DNA of 64,000 nt from Mayamaea pseudoterrestris (Eukaryota > Bacillariophyta > Bacillariophyceae > Sellaphorales > Sellaphoraceae): positions 744,001 through 808,000 of the forward strand of contig BROI01000007.1 of the NCBI GenBank assembly GCA_027923505.1, in the 5' to 3' direction. Positions 8,911 through 18,447 of the stretch are shown here, in pieces; the stretch's first letter is position 1, and each line of letters opens with the position of its first letter. Both the position numbers and the translations under genes were made by a program. Under the pieces are notes generated by a model that saw nothing but the letters and a program-made list of their open reading frames with translations, had not been told where the DNA came from and did no database searches.

Positions 8911-11574
8911 TTAGATGCCATCATCGTCGTCGCCATTTTCGTCCTCGTTGTTAACAGTATCCTGTGCCCAGTACATGTCAAGAATCTGATCACTAGTTGT
9001 CGCATCTTCAGGATTCTTGTCCTCGCGAACGCGCTCGAACCGCGGAAAACGAAGCCCAATGCCTCGACCTTCCTCACCCGTCTTGCCGGACGCACCGCGA
9101 TGAGCCGACGACTTTGACATGTCCGCGGCCTTCACCTCCCACACCTGAACTGCATCAAACCAGACGTCGCATTCCAATTGATCCGAAACGTTGTACTGAC
9201 TGCTTTTTTGCGGAATGAGATGCTTGTTAAGTAAGTCGCTCAGGGATTTTAAAGCTTCATCCGAGAATCCTGTTCCCACCTTGCAAACGCTCTGAAATTC
9301 TTCCGTGTCAGGGTCGTAACACGCTAGCAAGTATGCGCCGTAGACGCCAGTGCGCTTGCCGCGGCCATGGTAAGCGCCGAGCGGAACAAGGTCGACCGAG
9401 TCGCCCAGCCCTTGCAAGTAGTCCTTCTTGAGCTTGAGCCAGTTCAAAGAACGCTTGGACGGTTCATACACAGCGTTCACATCAAGTGTCTTGACCATTA
9501 GTCCTTCGCACTGACCCTTGACAGCCGCATCTAGAAACTCTTCAATGACAATAGTGTCGCCATTCTCCTGATGATCCATTAGCTCGGCAAACTTGAATTT
9601 GCCTTCAACAGCGCGAAAATGTTCAAACAAAAGAGCGCGGCGCTCAGCCAACGTTTTGTCCAAGAGCGACTCGCCATTGAGGTACATAAGGTCAAAGGCT
9701 TCGACGATGACTTGCACTTTGGCTGTATCGGCAGACTCTTCCGTCTTTTTGCGTGTCGAAAGGATCTGGAAAGGAACCAATTTTCCCGTCTCTTGATTAA
9801 ATGCAACCACTTCGGCATCCATGACGAAGGAATCGACAGAAGAGCTCATGGCCTCTTTAACATACAATGGCACTTCAGGGTACTTCTCGGATGTATCGAG
9901 CAGGTTTCTCGAGAAAACCTTTGTGGCCGTTCCGCCCGGAAGCAAATGTACCTGTGCTCGCTCGCCATCATACTTAAATTCGCACGTGAAACGAAGCCCA
10001 TTCAAGCGTTTCAAGACCTCTTGGATACTTTTGGTGGGTTTGGCAAGCATTGGTGTGACTGGAACGCCGGGTGTGAGCGTACATTCACGATGTAATAGCT
10101 CGAGTGGCACCTTCATGCAGCCCTCAATGAGTTTTTCGTAGGAAGGGTACTCGTTGTAGGCCTTGCGAATGATGGAAACTGCTGCTTCTAAGCGCTTTTC
10201 AGGCGTGAGAGACTTGTCTAAGTATTGCAGCACCATCTCTGGCACTTTGCGATCTTTCGCTGATTGATCGATCTTGCTCGTCTCAAACGCTGGCGGAGTC
10301 AAGGCAAAGGCATGGGCCAAGGAGATTAATACAGTACTCTGAGCCAAGCCAATGCGCAACTTTCCTTGCAGACCACGGACAATGTATCGAATCTCAACTG
10401 GGCTAGAAACTCGCGTCAAGACTTTCTTGATGGCTTCCACCTTGAACTTTTGCGACTGACTGCCCTTGGTAGTCGCAATCGTTCGGAACACTTCAAGCAC
10501 CTCCTTGGCTGTCAACAACTTCTTCCCAGTCGCCGTTCCATTTACTGACGCGGCTGGTTTAGCTTGAAAGAAGCCTCCCAAGGTCTTTTGCTTGCTTTTG
10601 CACGACTCTGCAACCAATCCAAGGTCACCTTGCGCCTCGTAACGTTCCTTGATCAATTTTGGTGCCGTCCCAGTCGCTTCGCCAATGGCCTTGATGAGAA
10701 TGGCGTCTCCAATGCCAAGTTCGACGCATTTGTACGCTGGCGCAACCGAGTTGCTCGCCAAGTAACAAACGGTGAGTAAATCATCGGCAGCAGCCGAAAT
10801 CGACGACGAGTCAGAATGATTGTGATTGAGCACCAGCAACTTGCGGAACAATGTTGTGAGAATCTCCTGAATTTGCAGACGACTTGAAATTCCTTCAATA
10901 GCCGTCAATGCAGTGCAGAGAGCCGAGTAGGGAAGTTGTGAACCAGCTTCCCAATCGACCGTCAACTCGTCGTTCTTGGGAACGTCCTTGAGAGCCTTGA
11001 GTATTCCATTATTGTTACTCGACTTGCGACTCGCCGTTAATGAGGTCTGCCTCATAACTTTTGATGTATCTGTCGAAGTAGCAGCAGCACCATTGTTTAA
11101 CGCTGTTTCGGACTTGCTCGCAACGATAACTGCACCTTCGTTGTTCGTCACAACTCCGACCTCCATGTTCGTATCCTTCGAAATCATTTCTTCCTCCAAA
11201 CGAACAGCATCTTCTCTCAAATCTTGTTCAGATGTTTGTTTCTCAATTGCGTCGCTCATCTTGGTGTCTACGCCAGGTTCAGATTCGTCTTCTTCGTCAT
11301 CGTCGTCAATGACGAGTTTGCGTCGCTTGACGGAAGGTTCCTTGGCTCTCTTTCTGCCGACTGGAGCATCGTCGTCATCACTTTCCTCAGCCTCTAGCCG
11401 AGGCTGATTCTCGGCAGGTAAAGCTTGGCTATCCGCCGTGGCTGCTGCTGCTGCTGCTGCTGCTGCGTCGGACGACAAAGCATGGTTCTCCTTGGTTTCA
11501 TCAGAGGTCGGCGATGCAGCTGCCTTCTTCTTTTTGTCTCCAGAAAAGAACGAGCTGAGAGAGCGCTGTTTCAT
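8911..11574 (-). CDS. LIG1: DNA ligase I (ATP-dependent)
   Basis: This 887-residue ligase joins Okazaki fragments and completes excision repair. Residues 3-10 (QRSLSSFF) form a canonical PCNA-binding PIP box at the extreme N-terminus, as in animal and fungal LIG1. An acidic/basic disordered region follows with an Ala tract (37-45) and NLS-like KRRK (83-86). The DNA-binding domain spans about 205-480, and the adenylation domain has motif I KYDGER with Lys534. Later motifs include EGLMVKTLD and WLKLKKDY, then the OB-fold. An unusual second PIP-like motif, QKTLGGFF (329-336), sits in the DNA-binding domain. The ATG at 11574 is the obvious start because it places the PIP box at the end. The gene is divergent from the glycosyltransferase starting near 11849. 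Confidence 0.95.
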   Translation of the reverse strand: MKQRSLSSFFSGDKKKKAAASPTSDETKENHALSSDAAAAAAAAATADSQALPAENQPRLEAEESDDDDAPVGRKRAKEPSVKRRKLVIDDDDEEDESEPGVDTKMSDAIEKQTSEQDLREDAVRLEEEMISKDTNMEVGVVTNNEGAVIVASKSETALNNGAAATSTDTSKVMRQTSLTASRKSSNNNGILKALKDVPKNDELTVDWEAGSQLPYSALCTALTAIEGISSRLQIQEILTTLFRKLLVLNHNHSDSSSISAAADDLLTVCYLASNSVAPAYKCVELGIGDAILIKAIGEATGTAPKLIKERYEAQGDLGLVAESCKSKQKTLGGFFQAKPAASVNGTATGKKLLTAKEVLEVFRTIATTKGSQSQKFKVEAIKKVLTRVSSPVEIRYIVRGLQGKLRIGLAQSTVLISLAHAFALTPPAFETSKIDQSAKDRKVPEMVLQYLDKSLTPEKRLEAAVSIIRKAYNEYPSYEKLIEGCMKVPLELLHRECTLTPGVPVTPMLAKPTKSIQEVLKRLNGLRFTCEFKYDGERAQVHLLPGGTATKVFSRNLLDTSEKYPEVPLYVKEAMSSSVDSFVMDAEVVAFNQETGKLVPFQILSTRKKTEESADTAKVQVIVEAFDLMYLNGESLLDKTLAERRALLFEHFRAVEGKFKFAELMDHQENGDTIVIEEFLDAAVKGQCEGLMVKTLDVNAVYEPSKRSLNWLKLKKDYLQGLGDSVDLVPLGAYHGRGKRTGVYGAYLLACYDPDTEEFQSVCKVGTGFSDEALKSLSDLLNKHLIPQKSSQYNVSDQLECDVWFDAVQVWEVKAADMSKSSAHRGASGKTGEEGRGIGLRFPRFERVREDKNPEDATTSDQILDMYWAQDTVNNEDENGDDDDGI
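11441..11466 (+). repeat. (GCT)n trinucleotide microsatellite in LIG1
   Basis: About eight and a half perfect GCT/CTG units. On the coding (minus) strand they encode the Ala run at LIG1 residues 37-45, in the disordered linker after the PIP box. The tract is likely to vary in length between strains. Confidence 0.9.
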
Positions 11575-11848
11575 ACTATCTGTATCTTATGGTGGATTTC
11601 GAAAATGTAATGGACTGACGATTGTGTTTAAAACAATGCTGGTGTCGATGTCAAATTGATCATGGCAAAACGATTGCAATGGAATGAGCCTCCGACAGAA
11701 TGTCTTAACGCGACTCAGCATTGGCTCGCAAAACGTCCAAAACCGCTGCGATGTTTGCCGTCGATCGCTCATCGCCATCAACGCGAAGCGACCATGGCAA
11801 TCAAGCTTCAATCCACCCTTGTTTCTGAGTAGCTATATTCCAGCTTCA

Positions 11849-13330
11849 ATGGTAGCGCTCCGGCGAATCTCATCATCCTCTAGACAATGCATTGTCTCGA
11901 TGCTCATAGTTGCAGCAGGTTTGGTTTCCGTCAGCTACTTTTTCATTTTACACCTTCAATTCGCTCGCGACAATAAATTTGATCCAACAGATTTTCAAAC
12001 GCATCGCTTCAAGGCTCAAACAATATATCGCAGTAGTGAGGCAGTGAATGAAGTAACGAAATATGCACCAGCTTCAACGACTCGCTTCCACATTGTTTTT
12101 AGCACTGGCTGCAGCGCCTTTCAAGACTGGCAGTCCTACGCATTCTTCTACCATATTTTGACATCGGGCCAAACTGGCAATGTTACGCGAGTAGCATCAG
12201 GATGCTCCGATGAACAGGGCCAAGTCTTGCAAAAGATTTTCAAAGAGCAAATTATACCGCTAGCGCCGGATCGGTTTCACTTGCATCTCACGCCCGAGTA
12301 CGGCAACATTGTACCTGGTGAAAGATACAAGTTCTTCAACAAGCCATTTGGGCTAAGTCACTGGTTTGAGCAAGGCTTGCGATACAAAGAGCATGCATCT
12401 GACTACGACGACACGATATTTGTCATTCTTGACCCCGATGAGATTGTCATTCGACCCTTTTTGCAAGACTACACACATGCCAAAGAAATCTTTTATCCAC
12501 TCGATCGAATACACACGGCCGTCGAACACGGGAAGCCAATGGCAGCCTTGTATGGCTTGGGAGCACATTATATGAAATTGGTTAACTTGGAAGAAATCTT
12601 GGGCAGTGCCGAAGCAGCCGCTCAATCGCCCACTTCCAAATGGACGCATTCGGATGTTTCGCACCACTACTCCGCTGGACCGCCGTACATTGCGACGGGG
12701 CGCGACATGTATCGCATTGTCAAGACGTGGCGAGAGTTTGTGGTACCAGTCTATACACAAACGAACGAACATTTGGCGGAAATGTATGCATACTCAATAG
12801 CTGCGCTCCACCTCAATCTACCTCACCAGCTCGTCAACTCATTCATGGTGTCGCACTCCGTCATGGAGCAGGAAGGATGGCCCTTGATTGACAAGCTGGA
12901 TAATGTTTGCGCAGAAGATCTCAACACGGACGAGCTACCACACGTGCTACACTTTTGCCAACGATACGGCTTGGGGCCTTGGATGTTTGCCAAGTTTGCC
13001 CTTCCGACCAACTTTTTGTCGTGTCACTATCCTCTCTTGCTGTTACCAAACGAAACTGAAATACGGACAATGCATCTAGACTACAACTATGGTTACTTCC
13101 CACCTGGAAAAATGGAACCGATCAAACGGCCATCGGTGGTTGCCAAACGACACGCCTTTATGATTTGTCAATTGACGCGAAAGCTGAACGAAGCGGCGAC
13201 GTATTGGAAGCAGCATCACTGCAACGGACCTGACCAAGTCGCCAACTATGAGCACGCCATTATATTCCCCCACTTGATGCAGGGCGATGTTTGGAAAACG
13301 CTTAATAAAACCAAGGCTGACTGGACGTGA
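11849..13330 (+). CDS. Peptidyl-serine galactosyltransferase / Hyp O-arabinosyltransferase-like glycosyltransferase
   Basis: With the ATG at 11849 the protein has 493 residues and begins MVALRRISSSSRQ followed by a signal anchor (IVSMLIVAAGLVSVSYFFIL), a typical Golgi type II layout. An in-frame ATG at 11684 would add 55 residues but leaves only 110 bp to the divergent LIG1 start, so I prefer 11849. The catalytic domain begins FHIVFSTGCSAFQDWQS, then TRVASGCSDEQ, and has an acidic motif ILDPDEIVIRPF in the place of the DxD of the plant SGT1 (serine alpha-galactosyltransferase) and HPAT families. Those enzymes add sugars to Ser or hydroxyproline of extensin-like wall proteins. Confidence in the superfamily is good; the exact reaction is not known. 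Confidence 0.72.
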   Translation: MVALRRISSSSRQCIVSMLIVAAGLVSVSYFFILHLQFARDNKFDPTDFQTHRFKAQTIYRSSEAVNEVTKYAPASTTRFHIVFSTGCSAFQDWQSYAFFYHILTSGQTGNVTRVASGCSDEQGQVLQKIFKEQIIPLAPDRFHLHLTPEYGNIVPGERYKFFNKPFGLSHWFEQGLRYKEHASDYDDTIFVILDPDEIVIRPFLQDYTHAKEIFYPLDRIHTAVEHGKPMAALYGLGAHYMKLVNLEEILGSAEAAAQSPTSKWTHSDVSHHYSAGPPYIATGRDMYRIVKTWREFVVPVYTQTNEHLAEMYAYSIAALHLNLPHQLVNSFMVSHSVMEQEGWPLIDKLDNVCAEDLNTDELPHVLHFCQRYGLGPWMFAKFALPTNFLSCHYPLLLLPNETEIRTMHLDYNYGYFPPGKMEPIKRPSVVAKRHAFMICQLTRKLNEAATYWKQHHCNGPDQVANYEHAIIFPHLMQGDVWKTLNKTKADWT

Positions 13331-13560
13331 TAGTTTCTGCGCGTGACTTTGGTAGCTAAGATGAGCAGCCGCCGTTAAATGAAGCTTATGCTGCTAAGAA
13401 ATATAAGACCACCTCTTGATATCCCAAGTAATTTTATCATGTTAAATAGCGTATAGCTTATTTTTAACTAACTGTACGGTATTGTATTAGATTGTATCTC
13501 TGCTCTTGTTACAAACGCTCCCTTAGCCAAACCCAGCGGCTACATCACAACCACCACCAC

Positions 13561-15150
13561 TCATCCTTGAAAGATTGTTGCTGGCGAAGATTGTCTTCGC
13601 TCCAGAAACTGCCTTGGCCGAATGGTTGGTTGCACCGGACTGAACACTTGCTGTTGACGCTGTACGCTCGACATTTCGTTCGTCGATGGAAAGGTTGTCA
13701 TTTTGGTTTCATGTACCGCCGGCATGGCCTGATGATGCTCGCATGACGTTGGCGTCAGGAGAAACTTGGACGAGGCAGCTTCCGCCAAGTCGTGCGGCGT
13801 GGCCTCGACGGACTGCAGCCACTGGTAGGCGCGGTCCTGCTTGCGCTTGCGGCGCAATGATCGCTTGTCGCTGAAATGATGGTGGTCACCCATGGTATTC
13901 GTTGTCGTTGTCGCCATGTCCATGTGCAGTTCACGTGGCATAAAGGTGGACCGCGCCGGAAGAATCACGACACGCTGATTCGTTTCTTGAGCTGCCAACG
14001 GCACGCAGTCGGTTTCGTCCATGTACAAGCTCGACTTGGATCCCCGACTGGACCAGCTGGCGTCATCGTCAAAGCTGCATCGCACAATGCTGTCTTCGTC
14101 ATCATCGTCATAGTCGCCGCAGGTTGTGACGCTGCCATTCTCAAAATTATGGGCCATGTGAATGCTTGGAATGGACTCGACGCGCTCATCCATGGGAATG
14201 GGTTCACTCAAGTGGTGATGAAAGTCGAAGCGATGCTGCTTGTCCACGGAAACGGTGCGTCGGGGGATGAAGATTTGGTCCAAATCCTTTTGCTGGGAAA
14301 GTGTCAAGACGTCATTCATCATTTGCGGTCGGCTTGGTTGGTAGGGTGTCAAGTTTTTTGTGGGTGTCGCGTCTGGTGGACTGGGCGTGGCATCGGACGA
14401 AGCAAACGCTGCGTCGTCGACATACTGTGATAGACTCGTCAGCGAGTAGTGCCGACATTGACTCAATGGTTCCGGCATGGCAGGTGCATGGTGTCTGGTG
14501 GGTGTCCCCTGAAGTTTCGAATGACTCTGCATCAGTGGGATCGACGGGCCAGGTTTGCTGCTGCCGCCATCGGGAAGACGGAGAAAGGCTTCTCCACGCA
14601 GAGCGTCCTCCTCCGGCGAAACCAAATTGGTGGATGATGCAGCTGCTCGATGATGATGATGCTGACTGAACGATAATGGCGTGACACCAGAAGCATGCAT
14701 GTACTCGGTGCCATGACGCGTATTGCGCATGACTGGTGTCAAGTCGTTGCGTGTCGACGGTAAAAAGTGGTTCAGCAGTCGCGCCGTGGCTGCTGCGCTC
14801 GATAAAGTAGCACTGCTGCTTGCTTGCGACGATGCTTGCGACTGAGAAAGGGTTCTGTCTTGTTCTTGCTTGGGAAGAATAGGCTTGGAGTATCCCCTCG
14901 CCGGTGTGCAGGGGCCTTGTGAGTTCTTCGTCGTCGTTGGCCGGGCATCTTTGTCGAGCGTCGACAAAGATAAGTCTTCTGGCGAGACACTGTCTTGAAG
15001 TTTCAGTAGGGTCAGTCTCTCGTGGAGGAGCTCGGCGCAAGGAGCGGTTTCTGGAGCGTTCCCGACCGTTGCGAGTTGCTTCGCTGTCATGAGAATGGGA
15101 GATTCAATTGATGCGACTTCAGTCGAGACTTGAGACGGCGCACCTTCCAT
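13561..15150 (-). CDS. Low-complexity Ser/His/Thr-rich protein of unknown function
   Basis: This 529-residue protein has no domain I recognise. It is rich in Ser, Thr, Pro, Gln and His runs (for example HHHH stretches), with acidic clusters (YDDDDEDS) and a basic NLS-like segment RSLRRKRKQDR near residue 430, followed by a short ordered-looking stretch YQWLQSVEATPHDLAEAA. Repeated S/T-P sites would suit phosphorylation. A nuclear regulatory or scaffold role is only a guess. An upstream ORF in the same frame (15157-15366) ends three codons before this ATG, so the 5' end may be mis-modelled (see that entry). It runs convergently towards the glycosyltransferase ending at 13330. Confidence 0.7.
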   Translation of the reverse strand: MEGAPSQVSTEVASIESPILMTAKQLATVGNAPETAPCAELLHERLTLLKLQDSVSPEDLSLSTLDKDARPTTTKNSQGPCTPARGYSKPILPKQEQDRTLSQSQASSQASSSATLSSAAATARLLNHFLPSTRNDLTPVMRNTRHGTEYMHASGVTPLSFSQHHHHRAAASSTNLVSPEEDALRGEAFLRLPDGGSSKPGPSIPLMQSHSKLQGTPTRHHAPAMPEPLSQCRHYSLTSLSQYVDDAAFASSDATPSPPDATPTKNLTPYQPSRPQMMNDVLTLSQQKDLDQIFIPRRTVSVDKQHRFDFHHHLSEPIPMDERVESIPSIHMAHNFENGSVTTCGDYDDDDEDSIVRCSFDDDASWSSRGSKSSLYMDETDCVPLAAQETNQRVVILPARSTFMPRELHMDMATTTTNTMGDHHHFSDKRSLRRKRKQDRAYQWLQSVEATPHDLAEAASSKFLLTPTSCEHHQAMPAVHETKMTTFPSTNEMSSVQRQQQVFSPVQPTIRPRQFLERRQSSPATIFQG

Positions 15151-15156
15151 CTTGTT

Positions 15157-15366
15157 TCAGTTGCTGTCGAGTAGAAAGCGTTTCGCGTCTCCCACAATTT
15201 CGATTCGATTTGCAACTGTGTTTAGTCCTTTTAAACTTTTAGAATGGTCACATAAGGCGCCGCTAGACGAACAATTGTGATGATGTGAATCGCTTAGGCG
15301 CCTTTTCCGTCGGATCGCCTTGGTCGTTTGTAAAGACTGAATCTCGTCCGGCGGCGTCAACGGCAT
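15157..15366 (-). other. In-frame upstream ORF or unrecognised first exon of the 13561-15150 gene
   Basis: An ATG at 15366 opens about 69 codons (beginning MPLTPPDEIQSLQTTKAIRRK) with a composition like that of the gene downstream. It is in the same frame and closes with TGA only two codons before the main ATG. Either it is a long uORF that limits translation, or a short intron removes the stop. A phase-0 GT at ACA|GTTGCA paired with ACAAG|ATG would do this (about 66 bp), but the donor is not canonical. The sequence alone does not decide. Confidence 0.35.
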
Positions 15367-16533
15367 GTCAACGATCTGTTCGTCAAGCCTACCTACGACC
15401 AAAATCGGATGGGGGACTTTTTTCCGTCACACTTCGTGCCAATGCGGGTGAATCGAAAATTTCGTCGAACCCGGGCGCGGCAGGCGCGACGGCGCGGCAG
15501 ATTCAAATTGAACTTGATAGGGTTCAAGTTATTTAGACAGTCGCAATGCTGGGAGATTGCTGCCGCTAGCTACCGCACCAAGTTGTGTTTGGCCACAGTT
15601 GGCTCCACCAACAACTGCTGGAAGCTTCATCTCTCTCAAACAGACATCCATTACCCCTTACACGCATTGCTTTATAGTGTGCCCCATAGTTTACTTTCAA
15701 GTGGTTTAGCTACCTAACTGTAAGGCAGATCACACCTGGAGGTCGATACTGCTCAGCCTCAATGCCATGCTCAACTACTGGTACCTTTCGGCCACTTTAC
15801 AATGCTACGAGTTGCAGTTACTACTGTACCAGTACCGTACAAATCAAGACCAAGAAGCAAGATGGAGCAGGGACGGGACAAGACCACTCGACTCTCTCCA
15901 TCCCGCCACGAAATCTTGGATCGCACCCAATGACTTTTTGCCGCGGTTACCTTCGCCTTTCACTCCACAATGACTGCGCGGAAGACAGTTTCACTCGTGG
16001 TTGCGACGCGCTTGACCTGTTTTACGATTTGCCACGACCAAGACAAGGGCCAAACCCTCCGTTGAATAAGTAACGTTGCATACGCGCTAGCGTGACGTCT
16101 TGGAAGCGAATCGGGTCCCATGTCAACGCCAATCAAAAGCTTCGATCCGTCTGACGTGATTTTTCACTTCCGTTGGAACGACCAACGAAACCAGCCGAAG
16201 GTGCAGTGCGACGCTCGAAAAATAGTTTGACCGCGCGACCATGAACGAATTCGAAACAAGCGTTGAGTGGAACGTCTAGCGGGAGCTAACTGCAGCTGGA
16301 AGCCTTTTTTCTAACGCGGATCTGGATGAAGATGGAATGAGGCGAGCGATGAATTGCATGTTGGACTTTGATAGGCGACTCTAGGGTCGGCCGGCAAGCT
16401 ACTCGGAGTAGTAAGCTCCTTGTACCTATAGCATTTCATTGAAACTGTGTATGATACTGTAAATCAAGTTTATGAATTTAATGGTAGTACAAGTATTACT
16501 GTTTCAACATGTGTGCACGTATTGGCGTGCAAA
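15367..16533. other. Intergenic region, about 1.17 kb
   Basis: The region lies between the 5' end of the low-complexity gene and the 3' end of the cyclin gene. Short ORFs on both strands have no protein-like features. TGACGT half-sites occur near 16091 and 16151. Nothing else was recognised. Confidence 0.35.
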
Positions 16534-17421
16534 TTAGTAGCCATCCACGGCACGGGGTGATCCATCGACCGACATGCGACGGGATGGCTTGCTCGTCGAC
16601 GACGAGACACAGGCTGGTTGCATGCAAACGTCCGTCGTATTTTGTCGCATGACGCTTTCGTAGAGCCAGTTGGTAACCAAGTCGGTAGCATCGCAGCCTG
16701 CCATGCTCATGTCAAGACCAAGGGCGTCCGCCATGACACGTCCAACCTTGTCAATGGCAAATCGATCAAGACCGACACTTTCAAAGGCATTCATCAGCGA
16801 GCAGTAGGCAATTGTGGATGGCTGGACTGTCAAAAAGGCATACTCGTTGACGGCAAGCTCCGCCTGGTACTTGGAAAGGTCATGTACGGTGCGTTGCATT
16901 GACTGCGTGGGCAGCAAATCTTGTGTCGACTCCAAGTCCATCAAGAGACGAACAAAGGACAGGGACGTGGGAGGATTGACGCGCCAGTCGAGCGCCTGGA
17001 GAATGATGGCTTCCATCTCCTCAATCTGAGTCGGCGTGTAGGTACCGCGTGACAAGTTGGAGACGAGCAAGGGATTCATGGCTTCCGGTTCATGAATTTT
17101 GACCGCCGTGTAGAGGCAAGACATGGCGGCGAGCTGGTAGACTTGACGATCCTCCCGGGCTTGCTTGCCTGCTGGCGTCGCGGAGAAGCGATCTAAGTAG
17201 TTCATGGCAATCTCAGCAGTCTCACGACGAAAGCGGCAAAAGTCAATGACTTGAAAGCACCAGGCTGCCATCTTGGTGCGGCAGTCAATGTCCACATGCT
17301 GTGCACTGGTCACGGCTGGAGCAGCTTGGTCTTGTTGCTGTTCAAGGAGAAAGGGAGTCTTGGTGTATGATTGTTCCTGGCGGCGCATGGCCGAGATGGT
17401 GTTTAACGCAAAGTCACACAT
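16534..17421 (-). CDS. Diatom-type cyclin
   Basis: With the ATG at 17421 the protein has 295 residues and begins MCDFALNTISAMRRQEQSY. The cyclin box starts at about residue 48 with CRTKMAAWCFQVIDFCRF, then ETAEIAMNYLDRF, and continues through QLAAMSCLYTAVKIHE to IEEMEAIILQALDWRVNPPT, the standard five-helix pattern. A C-terminal cyclin fold follows. This short-N-terminus form resembles the diatom-specific cyclin expansion, whose members link light and nutrient signals to cell-cycle restart. The frame extends upstream to 17700 but mostly through non-conserved sequence with a GTG at its end, so I treat that as 5' UTR. Partner kinase is unknown. Confidence 0.88.
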   Translation of the reverse strand: MCDFALNTISAMRRQEQSYTKTPFLLEQQQDQAAPAVTSAQHVDIDCRTKMAAWCFQVIDFCRFRRETAEIAMNYLDRFSATPAGKQAREDRQVYQLAAMSCLYTAVKIHEPEAMNPLLVSNLSRGTYTPTQIEEMEAIILQALDWRVNPPTSLSFVRLLMDLESTQDLLPTQSMQRTVHDLSKYQAELAVNEYAFLTVQPSTIAYCSLMNAFESVGLDRFAIDKVGRVMADALGLDMSMAGCDATDLVTNWLYESVMRQNTTDVCMQPACVSSSTSKPSRRMSVDGSPRAVDGY

Positions 17422-17786
17422 GGTCAAAGTAGTATATTGTTCAACGGGCTTGTTGTTGCGACGATTGATTTCGGTCGGATTTTGGTTTTGTGAGCAGGGA
17501 GGCGAGCGAAGAAAACCGAAACCGAAAGGCGCGGGCCAAGAGTGCTGGCGTGGAACACGATGATCGCCTCCGTTGACTCGATCCGACTGGATCGGAAGCA
17601 ATCGGGCCCAAGACCAAACGGCAAGTCCAACGGTACAGCCTATGACTGTGACCTTCTGACGGGCAATGGCAAACATGACACCCAAGACACGGAGTCCCAC
17701 TTTTGTTAAACAGAAATCCGAACAATGTCCCGAAAGACGTGAAGATTAGCTTCAAGTGCAACGCGCAGTCGTTAATTAAATCGGAG

Positions 17787-18191
17787 ATGAACGTCACTCC
17801 GGCCTTCGTTCAACCGGAACCGAACGTTTCGCTCTCCGCGTCATGGGGATTGAACTTGGTGACGGACTTCAACTACCGGAGTGCGCAGTTTCTCCGACAA
17901 AACATCACTGCTGCGGGAAGTATGACTCGTCTCCGACGGAAAGGCTCCACTGACTGGCTGCCGCCTGACGTTTTTGATACGACTGCGTGGTTGAAACTCC
18001 ATCGGAAGCAAGCAGTCAAATTATCCGACCGATATAACGAAACGAGCATGCACGAATGGACGGGATTTCTACACCTCTGGCCAGTAGTTTGTCCGAAGCC
18101 AGCTGCGTCACACAACGAAAGCGTCCCGATCGGACAATCAGCTACCGTACTTTCTACAAACATGATATCAATAAGACTGCTCTTACAGTAA
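17787..18191 (+). CDS. Doubtful ORF in the cyclin upstream region
   Basis: The 134-codon frame from the ATG at 17787 has a fairly protein-like composition (for example YRSAQFLRQNITAAG and DTTAWLKLHRKQ) but no recognised domain, and it lies in the divergent upstream region of the cyclin. It could be a small gene, an exon or a chance frame. Nothing else is seen between 17422 and 18447. Confidence 0.25.
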   Translation: MNVTPAFVQPEPNVSLSASWGLNLVTDFNYRSAQFLRQNITAAGSMTRLRRKGSTDWLPPDVFDTTAWLKLHRKQAVKLSDRYNETSMHEWTGFLHLWPVVCPKPAASHNESVPIGQSATVLSTNMISIRLLLQ

Positions 18192-18447
18192 AAGAAATCA
18201 CATCCCATTGCTGGCCTGATGACGATGGAGATGAGTAGGTTGACTTTGAAGGTTTACCGTTGAGCAAAAACAAGCTCACCAGCTTTCGACAATGACAATC
18301 GCGCGACTGCTCGGGCGATACATTTTGCATGAGGTATAAGATAGACATACTGTGCACGAATATATATAAGCCGTAGACTCTATATTGAATATTAGTCAAT
18401 CGCTCGGTTCGAAACATGCTATGCTTGCGATTCGCGTTGCAGCTCCA

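Noticed and set aside
9619-10141. Frames of 106-158 codons on the plus strand inside LIG1
   Set aside because: They are antisense to the conserved ligase adenylation domain and have no independent protein features.
13876-15040. Frames of up to 242 codons on either strand within the low-complexity gene
   Set aside because: They are Ser/Cys/Arg-rich shadows of the 529-residue frame, which has the better composition and a clean ATG.
17422-17700. N-terminal extension of the cyclin with a hydrophobic, anchor-like stretch
   Set aside because: It begins with GTG, is unlike cyclin N-termini, and the ATG at 17421 gives the normal short leader.
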